NCBI GenBank assembly: GCA_012845835.1
Contig: JABAKD010000030.1
Coordinates: 10,639,805-10,703,804, forward strand
DNA: 64,000 nt
Direction: 5' to 3'
From: Undaria pinnatifida
Lineage: Eukaryota > Sar > Phaeophyceae > Laminariales > Alariaceae
Of this stretch, positions 35,061-44,995 are shown piece after piece. The notes beneath the pieces are model-generated. The model made no database searches and was not told the origin of the DNA. It worked only from the letters and a program-made list of their open reading frames with translations. How positions within the stretch are numbered: the first letter of the stretch is position 1; the number at the start of each line of letters is the position of its first letter. A program made the translations under genes and the position numbers.

Positions 35061-35504
35061 GCTGTTATTTTATTTTTAATTATTATCGTAACAATGTCAG
35101 CTGCGACCCTAAGTTGTCGTGAGTGAAAACCTGATCAATAGTGGTAATAGTATTAGGAGTAATAGTCCTTATTATATAATACGCTAACGTCGTGGTAAGT
35201 GACGTTTCTTGGGATCTTTGAAAAAATCTTGGTTATAACACCCCCCCCAAAAAGCTGCGACTCCCGAGCTCCACTCGGCCTCGGGCGGCCTCGCGGTGCC
35301 GCCACGTCCCATCCGCACAGCAGCGCTACGACGTGCCGGTGAAAGAACGGGCGTCGGTGCCCCACCTCGGCGAGGGGGGAGCGTGGAAATCGCCCTCCCG
35401 GGGACGGCTCGCTTGGCCCCTGGCGTGTCGGTGAATAGTAAACAATTGCAAATCCCGCCAAGACCGAGAGCATTGTAACCAACGAATCGGCTGCTGCTCG
35501 CCTG
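35061..35504. other. GC-rich patch, unassigned
   Basis: The segment 35240-35470 is clearly more GC-rich than its flanks and starts with a C-run. Frames on both strands are short and motif-free. It could be a small captured sequence, but I found no inverted ends. Confidence 0.35.
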
Positions 35505-35880
35505 TCAGGTGTATTGCTCTACGTACTGCTGCATTGCTGTACTGCAGTACTGGGTAGGTTCGTGGGTGGATGGTGGTTGGTGGTGGGTGGGTGATGGGTG
35601 GGTGGTGGATGGGTGGTGGGTGGGTGGTGGATGGCGGCTCGCTCGCTCCCCGAGATGGCCGAGTATCATCGTCAAAAAATGAAACTCCCCTCGTTTGTTT
35701 CCTGCTTCATACAAGGTCCTCAAGAACCAACCTACTAACTGCTCCTCGCGTACCAGGTGTACTGCTGTACGTACTGCTGCACTGCTGTAGTGCTGTATGT
35801 AGTAAAGGTTTGGTCGGTGGGTGGGTGGAGGGTGCACTGCGTCGACCGTGGTGGGTGGGTGGGCCGTTCCGTACCTGGGA
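35505..35880. repeat. Duplicated TGCTGTAC / GGTGGGTG low-complexity block
   Basis: Two blocks (35505-35625 and 35745-35845) each consist of TACTGCTGCA-type repeats followed by GGTGGGTGGG-type repeats, both starting CAGGTGTA. The long plus-strand frame here is a by-product of this composition. Confidence 0.7.
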
Positions 35881-36179
35881 GTCTTTTTTCGTCCTGTGGG
35901 AGATGAACCTTTTTTTTGGTTTCCTAAATAACGGCCTCCCACTGGTGCTTGGGAGTACCACCGTCCCCACTGCTGCTCTCCTCTGCCCTTTACTACCGTA
36001 CGTACTGCCGCACTGCCGTACTGCTGCTTTGTTATTATTTTGTTTTTTTAGTACTTACATACAGAGGATGATACAGCACCAATTTGTTTTTTCCCGCCAT
36101 ACCGGCCGGCAACTGGCAAACTTCGGGAGTACCAACAGTAACAGCAATAATGGCCGTTAAGCCTGCAGTGAACCATGAC

Positions 36180-36300
36180 GATAACATTAAAGTCCACCAC
36201 TATTTTACAAAATTTGCAAAGTAATGTTTCAACCATTCAATCGGTCGTACTCACAGCTGACGTTTTTCAATTTCTTGTATAAAAAATGATTTTGAATACT
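36180..36300 (-). repeat. Rep-A copy (short form)
   Basis: The plus strand shows CGTACTCACAGCTGACGTTT and TTGTATAAAAAATG, the reverse complement of the short-form start. Confidence 0.6.
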
Positions 36301-37111
36301 TGCCCGCTGTACTCTCCACACAAAAAAAATTACCAGGTACGAGCGAGTGTAGCCTAACGCAGTAGCGCATTTTCCGGTACACCATCAACAACCACCGGTC
36401 CTTTCTTAACACGATAAGAAAGAGCCCCACGACTGCAAGGGGATAGGTCTGCGTACATTGCAGTGAGTGGCGGTTTTTCTTTTGCACTCTGACAGGCCAG
36501 GCGGTGTGATAGTCTGAGTTGGGTGACGTCGTGCGTCGTGATAGACGTATGTCGGTCGCGCGGCTGCCTAATATTTTAATGCGTGATATTATCTGTGTCG
36601 ATCAGCTAACAGGGCCGGCAAAAAGGACGAGCGGGCGGGGGCGGGAGGACGGCTCGTCATCATCCTCGCGCGCAACGAAACTTTTCACATCAACTCTATC
36701 CAACCAATCACCTATTCATAATAATGGCATTATTTGTTTTCGCGGTTTCTTATTTTTGTCGCCGAGAACACCAGCTTGCTGGTGGACGCGGTGCGGTGTC
36801 TAGGGGTGAGGCCACCGAAGGAAGGGCGCGCACTCTTCCGTGGAGATACATTTGTTTTGCGATCATATTTGTACATATTGTTTTTCGCGGATCGAGGTTG
36901 GGGAAGACACGCAACAAGGAATGGCTTCAGGTGTTCCGATGCAGTCTAGGCCGGTACTCTCAGGCACGCTGTCGCTTCAAAACAGAATGTGCAGGAGGTG
37001 TGAGGGGTGGTATACTAAATCCTAGATACTCGAGGGTTAAGTCACTTCATTATTTTTTCAAATTTCCAAGAGCAGGCTATGAATTTTGTATTCCTACGAG
37101 GGATCGATGCT
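36301..37111. other. Gene-poor stretch with overlapping open frames
   Basis: An ATG frame at 36724-37155 (+) starts MALFVFAVSYFC, and an overlapping frame at 36734-36949 reads NTSLLVDAVRCLGVRPPKEG; neither matches a known family, and the first runs into a SINE-2. A CCAAT-like CCAACCAATCACC lies upstream at about 36700. Coding status is unresolved. TACCAGGTA at 36331-36339. Confidence 0.3.
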
Positions 37112-37300
37112 GCATGTGCAATTCGACGCGAGTCGACAAGGCAAGAAAGTGCTGAAATATTCTCTCGATAAGGAAGAAGGCACGTACCGTAGTGGGGAGG
37201 GGGGAGAAGGGCCCGCTACGTGATCCTGGATTTTAGTTACTACTGGGAGGGAGCGCGAGGAGAGTAGTGCGAGGATAATAAATGGGATGAAGAAGTAGCG
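37112..37300 (+). mobile_element. SINE-2, 5'-truncated
   Basis: CGACGCGAGTCGACAAGG, AAGGCACGTACCGTAGTGGG, CGTGATCCTGGATTT, GTGCGAGGATAATAAATGGG. The head is missing. Confidence 0.8.
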
Positions 37301-37324
37301 AAAAGGAACAACGCCGAGTGCTAT

Positions 37325-38860
37325 ATTGTTATTATTATTATTGAAAAAATACACTCCAGCTGTGTGAGATCGAAGATTTCGTCGAAACTCATCTTTCTTT
37401 GCAAGCTGTGCGTGATTATTATCAAATTTAAAATACACTCCAGCTGTGAGATCGAATATTTTGTCGAAACTCATCTTTGCAAGCTGTGTGTGATACTCCG
37501 ATCGCGCGTATTACGGGTTGTGTGTCCTCATTAAGGATATAGGTCGGCGACTCCCCTTGCAACTACAGTGTAGCTATCAGGGTCAACAGGGTAATGTTAG
37601 GCAGTCTGTGCGCGGAAACTATGAAACCCGTTTCTGAGGGGGACAAAATCTGACAGCTGTGGAAGGAAATGCATCAGTTTATCAAGTGAATCCTGTAAGT
37701 CGAATATCCGGTGAGGGGAGGGCGGAGTTTTCAAGGACGTGGGGGCCTGATTTTGATCAGAAGGGGGGCGGGAGGGGGGGGAGGGGAGGGAGGGGACGGG
37801 TGGGGCAGGTCAATTTGTGCGTGGAAACTATAAACCTTCTTGTGGGGGAGGGGGGGGGAATGTGGCGGGGGGGGAGGGCTTTAGGTTGCATAGATGTAGG
37901 GGTTTGCTATACGCGTGGTGCTAGGTCTAGGCGATGGTGCGGGTGGTGGGGAAGGAGGGGGCGTTGGGGGCGGGGGTGGGCGGGAATTGCTGCAGCGGCA
38001 TGGACGGCTCTATAAAGATAACGAGGCGATATCCAGGGTGTGGAAGTGTTTATTACTCTGGCGGATTTCGATATTAGGTGGGGCGTTTAATCAAGAGAAA
38101 GCGAGGAAGAAAAAAAAAAAAAATGGGGGGGGGGGAGGGTTTCCAAGAGGTATAGGTCACACACAATAATAAAATACACTCCAGCTATGAGATCAAGGAT
38201 TTGGTCGACACTGATCTTCGTAACACTGTATGTGATCCTCCGATCGCGCGTATTAATCATATATGTAGGGGCTTGCTATACGCGCGGTGCTGGGTCTAGG
38301 CGATCGTGCGGGGTGTGGGGAAGGAGGGGGCGTTGGAGGGGCGGAGGGGGCATTGTCATGGATGGCTAGAAAGATGATGACGTGATATCAATTGCCGGGG
38401 AGTGTTTATTACTCTGGCCGATTTCGATTGTAAGTGGGGCGTTTGAACGAACTGGGCGGGGAACAAAGGGAGGGGGGGGGGGGGGGCGGAGATGAGTTGG
38501 AGCTACGGCATGGATGGCTAGATGGATAATGAGATGATATCAGCTGGCTGGATTGTTTACTACTCTGGTAGATTTTGATTTCAGGTGGGGCGTATGAACA
38601 GGAGGGATCGGGGGGGGGGGGGGGGGGGGGGGGGGAGCATTTCGATATGTGCACGGAAACTATAAGCCCTTGAAGGGGACGAATCTGACGATTGCAGCAA
38701 GAAGACACCCCTTTATATCACCCGCCTGGTAATGTTTATTTTTCTAGAAAAGTTTGATGTTACATGTAGTATGCAACCCAGTTCTTAGGTGTAGTAAACA
38801 TCGTGTTAAAAGCTTCATAATTTGTTATTGTACATGGATCGAAAGATAGAATATTTCAAT
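37325..38860 (+). repeat. Rep-A doublet and ~1.5-kb element with extreme G runs, copy 2
   Basis: A partial Rep-A (37335-37415) is followed by a complete one (37430-37720), then the G-rich block with the same ~230-bp subunits as copy 1 (near 37910, 38275 and 38500). A 26-base G run is at 38610-38635. The 3' end (TCTAGAAAAGTTTGATGTTA, ATGGATCGAAAG) matches copy 1. Length and order agree with 24225-25805. Confidence 0.8.
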
Positions 38861-38929
38861 CGATAGGTACAATAATTTAGATACCATTATTTTCTGACAT
38901 CGCTAATTTCAAGAAAGAGGATTCATATT

Positions 38930-39490
38930 GCCAAATACAACAGGCGAGGTGATGTGGTCATGCAATGTCACCGCCATTGAGAACGAAAGGGAGAGATTCG
39001 AATCGTTATTGTTTTGAAAGGAACGCTTAGTGTACACGCGCTCAATTTCGTTACTTCGTTAGTCATACTTCGCTTGGCATAGGTTGGGCGGCGATCATGC
39101 AGACGGTATGTACGGAATACCTTATGTAATAAGTTGGTAGTGCGGTTTACCGCAATTTTAACATATCTGTCTGTACGTCCTTTTCACATTATAACTGTCT
39201 CACATAAACGATTTCACGCCTATGATTTTTGCCGTGCCGATGTGGGGCTCTGAGGTCGAAGACAGAGATGCATCTTACAAATACACCAAGCGAGGTGACG
39301 TGGGCATGCGATGTCACCAGTATTGAACGCGAGGGTGACTTTACTTTGTCAGGCATATGCTACTTCGTTTGGTAGAAGTTGTCAGGCGATCATGCAAACG
39401 GCCGGAGGCACGAAATACCCTGCGTAATAGGTTGGTAGTGTGGTCTACCGCAGTGTTGACATAACTGTCTGTACTTCTTCTTGTTATTAT
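38930..39490. repeat. Diverged direct duplication, ~345-bp offset
   Basis: Segments 38930-39190 and 39277-39490 share AGGCGAGGTGA or AGCGAGGTGA, TGTCACC, CGATCATGCA, TTGGTAGTG(C/T)GG, TACCGCA and TCTGTCTGTAC in order. Confidence 0.7.
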
Positions 39491-40139
39491 CTAGTGTACG
39501 ATTATACGCCCTGTTTTCTCCCCACTGTCGTCGAAGATGTTGTGGTCCTGTAGATGTCGCGTCCATGTCTGGTGCTCTTGTTAGTGGTGCTCATGAAAAC
39601 ATGCCCTAGCGTGTAGTAGATGATCGCTGAGTAGTGTTATTTTCCTTTACATCAAGCCAGGTAGTATATGTCAACGCAACCGGTTGCTTGAAAACGGCAA
39701 GTAAAATTCCGCACACACCTGATACAGAGGAGACGCGGCCCGAAGATTGTTCAGTATATCGACGGTCAGGAACAGGTGATCGAGCAGCGCACTTCATTTT
39801 TACTATCGCTCCTCACTCCACCTAAAACACTACGGGCATGCGTTGGACCCAGTTCGCTGATGCCCAAAACCAATTGCAAAGGAGATGATGTGGTGGGCGA
39901 ATGCTTTAATGATGGGCGCTGCTACGATTACCTCGTCTCTTGTTCTGTTTGTTCTTGCGTTCTTGATGAACCTGCTATTTGGCAACGAACAGTTTTGACG
40001 TATTTTAGGTGTGTGCAAAGACTACATGTAGACTATGCGATGTTTCTGAGTCGTAGGGACCTCAATTTTGAATCCAGGGTACATCGGTTCCATCTTTTGA
40101 CTTGGTTTCGTATGTAGACGTGTATGTGGTTTTAGTGTG
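39491..40139. other. Gene-free stretch
   Basis: No gene recognised. A 113-codon plus-strand frame (39776-40117) has a small Cys cluster, but no motif or splice support. Confidence 0.4.
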
Positions 40140-40146
40140 TGGGCAT

Positions 40147-40600
40147 TCTTGGTTGATGTTCTAGACTTCGTTATCGTGTTGTTTCAGAGTGGTGTTTTCG
40201 AATACATATTATTTTGTGTCTGCGTGGTTGTTTTAGTTGATGTTCTAGGCTTCGTTATCGTGTTGTTTCAGTGTGGTGTTTTTGAACACGTATTATTTTG
40301 TGTTTGCGTGGTTGTTGCTGTACGTGTAAGTTTTGGGTGATGTTCTAGACTTCGTTATCGTGTTGTTTCAGAATGGTGTTCTCAAAATAAATATTATTTG
40401 TGTCCGCGTGGATGTTGCTACACGGGTATGTTTTGGTTGATGTTCTAGGCTTCGTTATCGTGTTGTTTCAGAGTGGTGTTTTTGAACACGCATTATTTTG
40501 TGTTCGCGTGGTTGTTGCTATACGTGTATGTTTTGGGTGATGTTCTAGACTTCGTTATCGTGTTGTTTCAGAGCGGTGTTTTCAAATACATATTAGTTTG
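40147..40600. repeat. ~102-bp minisatellite, about 4.5 units
   Basis: Units share GATGTTCTAGACTTCGTTAT, CGTGTTGTTTCAGAGTGGTG and ATTATTTTGTGT. A repetitive hydrophobic frame across the first units (40137-40340) is a by-product of the repeat; the unit does not stay in frame across all copies. Confidence 0.9.
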
Positions 40601-40981
40601 CTGTGGTTGGGGGCGGGGGGCTGTTGTGCATATCCGCAAAACGTGTTGATGTACGCCGAGAAAACTGCTTCGGGGGGCTAAAAACGAAGTTGCGAGGGAC
40701 GTTTGGCAATTCAGACGTTCCCCCTCGCGGCTTTTGTCAAGTATGGTTAAATGCATATTTATCCCTGGAGATAAAAATGCAACGACCAACCTTGACAACT
40801 ATGGGTTGTAGTGGTATCATAATACACTTACAATACCGTTACTGTTAGGCCTGGGACTGGCAAAATTTTAGACGCAGAATTTGGAAAAAAAATGTCCCAT
40901 GGTCGTTCTCTGGGAAAAAAACTCTTTAGGAAATCAACCAATCAGCGATGGGGGGAAAGGCCCCACATCACCTGCAAAGAA

Positions 40982-41079
40982 TTATTCGTGAAAACAAAGC
41001 CTGTGCCGCTTGCTGCTGTTCTGCGGCAAAAAAAGTTGGAGCGTGAATAGAAAAAAATAGCTGCTGCTTCTGCTGCTGC

Positions 41080-41150
<71 letters not shown>

Positions 41151-41660
41151 CGAGGTGCTGCTCTACCCCCCGCGTGTAGCAGCGTACCCAAGGGACAGCT
41201 AGCGTAGGCGGAACACATCTTCTGGGGACCCTCCGGCAAGATGGTGATACTATGCAGCAGCAGTGCCGTAGTTTTTCCTTTTTTGCGAACCTCCAGCGTC
41301 TTTCCCAACTCTATCTCGCGTGCCTCCGATGCAGCACGCTTCACCTCTAGCTCGCGGGAAAGTTGCTGCTGTGCGTGTAGCTCGACTCGGGGTTGGGCCA
41401 AGGCTGCATCTGACTCGTGTCGGAGGTCCTGCTCCAGGTCGAGTTTGCCTTTCTCCTCGGACAACTGTTGAGAGATATCTTGCAGCAAAGACTTTGCCTC
41501 AGCGGCCTCGACCCGGCTCTCGTCGCGCTGCTTCACGACCCGGTCACGGATGCCCTCGGCCGCCTCGACACCGCCGCGCTGGATGGCAAGCGCCCGGCGT
41601 GCAGCCACGCTCGCGTCTGCCGTCGTGGTCCCGGTACGCGCCCGATAAGCCTCCTTGACC
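40982..41660 (-). CDS. Coiled-coil exon followed by Ala/Ser homopolymer frame
   Basis: On the minus strand a T-rich tract ending GCAAG (41665-41661) precedes an open frame starting VKEAYRARTGTTTADASVAA and continuing through EGIRDRVVKQRDESRVEAAE, LLQDISQQLSEEKGKLDLEQ, HAQQQLSRELEVKRAASEAR and IELGKTLE (to about 41298). The heptad-like, Glu/Lys/Arg/Leu/Ala-rich composition predicts a long coiled coil, so this part is very likely genuine coding sequence. The frame goes on to 40982 through 13 Ala and then Ser runs read from the triplet repeat; that part may be intron or non-coding. GAG|GTTCGC at about 41297 would be a weak donor. The parent gene is not recognised. Lying between transposon ends, it may be a captured exon. 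Confidence 0.5.
41060..41148. repeat. Imperfect (CTG)n triplet repeat
   Basis: About 28 CTG/CTT units on the plus strand (CAG on the coding minus strand), with one CTTG break that shifts the frame from Ala to Ser. Confidence 0.97.
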
Positions 41661-41844
41661 CTTGCAAAAAAAAAAAATCTCCTTTCGGTCCCGTGCCTTC
41701 AGGTTTTTTCGAGTTGCCCATGGCTAATTTTGCACGATCACTCTGCCAGAATGACCCAATGGGGCCAACTTTGTTTGCGAATTTCTCGCCGGCTATTTAC
41801 TCGATTTAAGAGCCGATTGCTTTGCTGTCTCCTCCAAGTCCCGG

Positions 41845-42006
41845 CGGAGGGAAATACGGGTTGTTTACCAATACCCAGTTGCATTAGTTCGACCCCATTG
41901 AGCAAGAGACGAATACAAGCAGAAAATACGAGTTTTCCCGCACATTTCCGTCCGATTAGACTTCAAAATACAACGAAAAAAAAAGAATAACCCGTATTTC
42001 CCTCCG
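41845..42006. repeat. Nested 18-bp perfect inverted pair
   Basis: CGGAGGGAAATACGGGTT at 41845-41862 and its exact reverse complement at 41989-42006, enclosing 126 bp. Compatible with a small MITE inside the larger element, or with an RNA hairpin. Confidence 0.85.
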
Positions 42007-42230
42007 TTTACACTGATTACACGTGTCTGTTGAATTTCAGGATCCAACTCGCCTCCTGTGTTGCGTATTTTGTGATACTCTGTCAAACATTATTTCAGTC
42101 TAAAACCAAGTAAAAACAGTGTTCGCAATTTTTTTCTCCGAGACATTTTTTCGGATTTTTTGGTGGTTTTCGCCGAATAGACCTGCCATTTTTTTGGGTC
42201 AAATCGACGTCCAGTCCCAGACCTAACTGT

Positions 42231-42529
42231 TCATAGTTTGACTACGGGTGTATTCATTATTTTGCTACACTGTGTGGGTTGAATGGGGCATCTGAAGAGC
42301 GTGCATCGGGAACGGGCATCACGGCTTCGCGCGGGTGCGATACAGCTCCTTTCATACTGTGTAGCACGAGGACATAACAGGACAGCAGTGCACGCGATAA
42401 GAAACAGGATATTACACTCTTAATACGGCCATCTAAGAAGAAAACACGCTTGCTTCGGCTAATTAGGCCTCAATACCTTCTTCGCGTGAGCAAAAGAGCA
42501 GAAAATATTTTGCGCAGTGTCGTGTATTT
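42231..42529. other. Gene-free stretch
   Basis: Nothing recognised. Confidence 0.4.
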
Positions 42530-42600
42530 CATAAAATTACTACAAAGACGTGAGCTGTGAGCTCGACAAAATTAGGATCGATATCGTACAGTCAGGAAGA
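42530..42600 (+). repeat. Rep-A copy (short form)
   Basis: AGACGTGAGCTGTGAGCTCG, AATTAGGATCGAT. Degenerate. Confidence 0.55.
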
Positions 42601-42869
42601 ATATGTCCCAAATAATAAGTAGTTTTTGTTGGTCTTTCTTGTGCAGCCAAACCGAACGGCCCACTTGGAACGATATTTGCAGCAACTGATTGGTGCTGGA
42701 AGTGGTTCTTCGTAGGCTTTAGACCCACGAGGGTATGAGTGCACATGGGATGACGTAGGACTCACGGGTTGGAGCGTATGTGGACGCCGTAGGGCTCGCC
42801 CGTGGCAGGAGCCACGCAATACCGCCATGGCCTGACCACGAGGCCCACGAGGTAAAATACTAAAAAATT
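42601..42869. other. Gene-free stretch
   Basis: Nothing recognised; overlapping short frames only. Confidence 0.4.
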
Positions 42870-42966
42870 GAAGTCAAGAACCGGGGGGTAGAAGGGACGA
42901 TACCTGTAACCACGGCGTGTCCAGAAGCTGGAAAGTAAAAGTGTGAGAAAAAAAAAAAAAAAAAAA
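42870..42966 (+). mobile_element. SINE-1, severely 5'-truncated, with poly(A)
   Basis: Retains GAAGTCAAGAACCGGGGGGT, ACCTGTAACCACGGCGTG, TCCAGAAGCTGGAAAGTAAA and an A-run of about 20. Confidence 0.88.
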
Positions 42967-43154
42967 CTAGGTTGCGAACGAGGCTCTGGCGATACATTCT
43001 GACTAAAGTGTGGCACCGATTACCGTAGAAGTTTCAGTTGCCTTCGTCGAGCCACGAGGGCAACATCACAACTTCCAGACCTGTCCCGACGGTGCCACTT
43101 GGATGGCTAGCACCGTCATCTGTGAGGTATTCCTTAGGGCCTATTTGTGCGTAA

Positions 43155-43236
43155 GGTTGTGCTCTGTCTCAGGAGCAATCGCTGCCCACGTGACAAGGTG
43201 TGCTCTGTCTCAGGAGCAATCGCTGCCTACGTGACG
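43155..43236. repeat. 41-bp tandem duplication
   Basis: GCTCTGTCTCAGGAGCAATC and GCTGCC(C/T)ACGTGAC occur twice, 41 bp apart. Confidence 0.9.
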
Positions 43237-43345
43237 GTAACTCTCCTTAGAGTCAGCTGCACGGTCCCGCCGCAAAAGTCAATTGCGCTGTTATCTGTTC
43301 GTGTCGGTTGCCCAGAATTCACCAGTTTCACATCGTACAAAAACA

Positions 43346-43413
43346 GGTTGGAATGGAGCGAACGAATTCGGACAGCCTCGTTCCATTCAGAATTCGTTCG
43401 TTCCACTCCAACC
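43346..43413. repeat. 24-bp inverted repeat
   Basis: Arms 43346-43369 and 43390-43413 match at 22 of 24 positions around a 20-nt loop; the arms contain GAACGAATTC. They could form a strong hairpin. Function unknown. Confidence 0.8.
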
Positions 43414-43424
43414 GTTCCAACAAG

Positions 43425-43480
43425 GTCGGAAGAGGTGAAGACACACCCTCATCTTTGCAGGCTGCGTAATACACCGGACA
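43425..43480 (+). repeat. Degenerate Rep-A end
   Basis: ACACCCTCATCTTTGCAGGC and TGCGTAATACACCGG resemble the second half of the short-form core. Confidence 0.4.
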
Positions 43481-43691
43481 CCAGAGCCGCTCGTTATTTT
43501 AACGCTCCGCGTTCGCCTGCTTGGCGGTACATGTTTCCTATTCCGCCAGTTCTTATGTTTTTTGTGGAATTTAAGACCCGTTTTCTATGCCAGATTCCTG
43601 AAGCAATAGAAAAAAACGGGCCCAAGTTTCGCATTTCAAAATTTTGTTGCTAGGGGGTTCGTACTCGTACTGTATCATAGTAAGAAGCACA
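43481..43691. other. Gene-free stretch
   Basis: Nothing recognised. Confidence 0.4.
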
Positions 43692-43790
43692 GGGTGAGAT
43701 TCACAGGAAAATAAGAAATTCGGGGGTCGTTATACTGAAGTTAGTGTAGAACGCACCCATTCTCAAAACACGAAATCCAGCCTGGACCAG
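43692..43790 (+). repeat. Rep-D copy
   Basis: AAATAAGAAATTCGGGGGTC, GTTATACTGAAGTTAGTG, GAACGCACCCATTCTC, GAAATCCAGCCTGG. Confidence 0.75.
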
Positions 43791-43967
43791 CTTTCCTTTT
43801 TATTTGGGTTATGGTCAGGGTCAGGGTTAGCTGTAACCTAACACCCATGTTGGGTGTCCTATCCTGCACTCGTAGTTCAGACATGTCTCCTACCGGAACA
43901 GCCCGGGCCACATCGTGTCGCGGGTGCCGGAAATGGCCATTTTTTGTCGACATTGATTGTGTCATAA

Positions 43968-44110
43968 GGCTTAGTTTGGGTAAGCTATTGGTTAACCTTT
44001 TGCAAGTGGTCAAACGGACTAATACCCCACTAATACCTTAACGAATGGCGTCGACAGACCATGGGTTTTTTGGGTCGTGGGTTCAAATCCCACCATCCAC
44101 AACAATAAAC
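43968..44110 (+). mobile_element. SINE-3, tRNA-like repeat
   Basis: GGCTTAGTTTGGGTAAGCTA, GGTTAACCTTTTGCAAGTGG, ATACCCCACTAATACC, then a perfect T-arm-like GTGGGTTCAAATCCCAC (near 44077). The 3' CATCCAC has no matching 5' acceptor strand at the right distance, so I call it a tRNA-derived repeat rather than a tRNA. A second, shorter relative is at 44257-44335 (GGCTTAGTTTGGGTAGGCTA ... GGTTTAAATCCTCC). Confidence 0.6.
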
Positions 44111-44699
44111 ATTTTTAGACTTTCCCCATGTCGAACTTGAAAAATACTCTCCCCCGGGTATACTCAAGAAATGAAACGGCTTGGATGTATTGACAGGTCC
44201 GCCGGTACGTCCGGCCGACCTGCTATCCCGCCGTTTCAGGGGAGAAGAGTGCTATAAGGCTTAGTTTGGGTAGGCTACCTACCGGTTTCCTTCTGATTTT
44301 TTTTGGTTTAAATCCTCCGGCGGATGGGGGAAAATAACGCCACACTTCCACGTATTTGCATACACGTCGCGTGTCGATTTAACTCAATTGCATTCGCAAA
44401 CTCTGATATTCGAAAACAGTACGATACCACGCGTACAGCACGCATGCACGAATGCACGACAATACTGCCACCACGTGTCTCAGCTTTTGGGGTCGGGTGC
44501 CCACAGGAAAACATGTTTCCCGCCCCAGGATACAGCAGACCCAAAGCACGCAAGCGATTCATACCTGGTGCCTGATAAATGTAGCTCCGCTGAGTTGGAC
44601 GCCATGATACGACGACCGAATCTGTTTATCCGGCGCGCGGCTGCAGATCAGGACTCTATGCACGTCGTCGAATTCTAACCAAGAAACAAGCTATAGAGC
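44111..44699. other. Gene-free stretch with SINE-3 relative
   Basis: Holds the second SINE-3-like copy (44257-44335). ATACCTGGTGCCTG near 44571 is a near match to the 9-mer. No gene recognised. Confidence 0.4.
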
Positions 44700-44995
44700 A
44701 GGCCTTCCTTCCTCCCTCCTTCTCCTTCTACCCCTCTCAGCTCTTCCCTCCGTCCGTCCGTATATCCGACCGTCCCTGCCTCCCTTGCTCCCCACCTCTT
44801 GCCCCCCCCCCCTCCCTCTCTATTTCCATGTCCTCCTCGCTCGCTATCTGCGCGTCCTCTCTGGCTAGCTGCCCCCATCCCTCGACCCGCCACTCCCTCC
44901 CCCCTTTCCTTCCTTCCTCCCTCCCTCCCTCCCTCCCTCCCTCCCTGTCTCCCTCAACCCCACCGTCCCTCATCTCTATCATCGCCGTCCCCTCC
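44700..44995. repeat. Pyrimidine-rich CCCT tract
   Basis: About 300 bp of C/T-rich sequence, including CTCCCTCCCTCCCTCC at 44915-44945. Possible H-DNA or long-polypyrimidine behaviour; no element ends seen. Confidence 0.9.

Larger units (their letters stand above)
40846..42225. mobile_element. hAT-3-like DNA element, 1,380 bp, carrying a coiled-coil exon
   Basis: Ends: left TAGGCCTGGGACTGG (40846-40860); right, read inward, TAGGTCTGGGACTGG (42211-42225), one mismatch in 15. ACTGT flanks both sides (40841-40845 and 42226-42230), a possible 5-bp target duplication. The TIR resembles hAT ends; the short duplication fits only some hAT subgroups, so the superfamily is tentative. No transposase is seen. 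It contains a coiled-coil coding segment, a long CAG/CTG-type repeat and a nested inverted pair. Confidence 0.65.

Noticed and set aside
35570-36160. 196-codon plus-strand frame rich in Gly, Trp and Val
   Set aside because: Produced by the GGTGGGTG and TGCTGTAC low-complexity blocks.
40137-40340. Repetitive hydrophobic frame that looks like membrane segments
   Set aside because: It is a translation of two minisatellite units; the frame is lost in later units.
43985-44100. Possible tRNA gene with perfect T arm
   Set aside because: No 5' acceptor strand complementary to CATCCAC is found at tRNA distance, and the upstream part recurs as a repeat at 32385-32475.
44700-44995. Possible promoter or CpG-type regulatory region
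   Set aside because: It is simply a long CCCT/C-T-rich tract; no gene follows on either strand.
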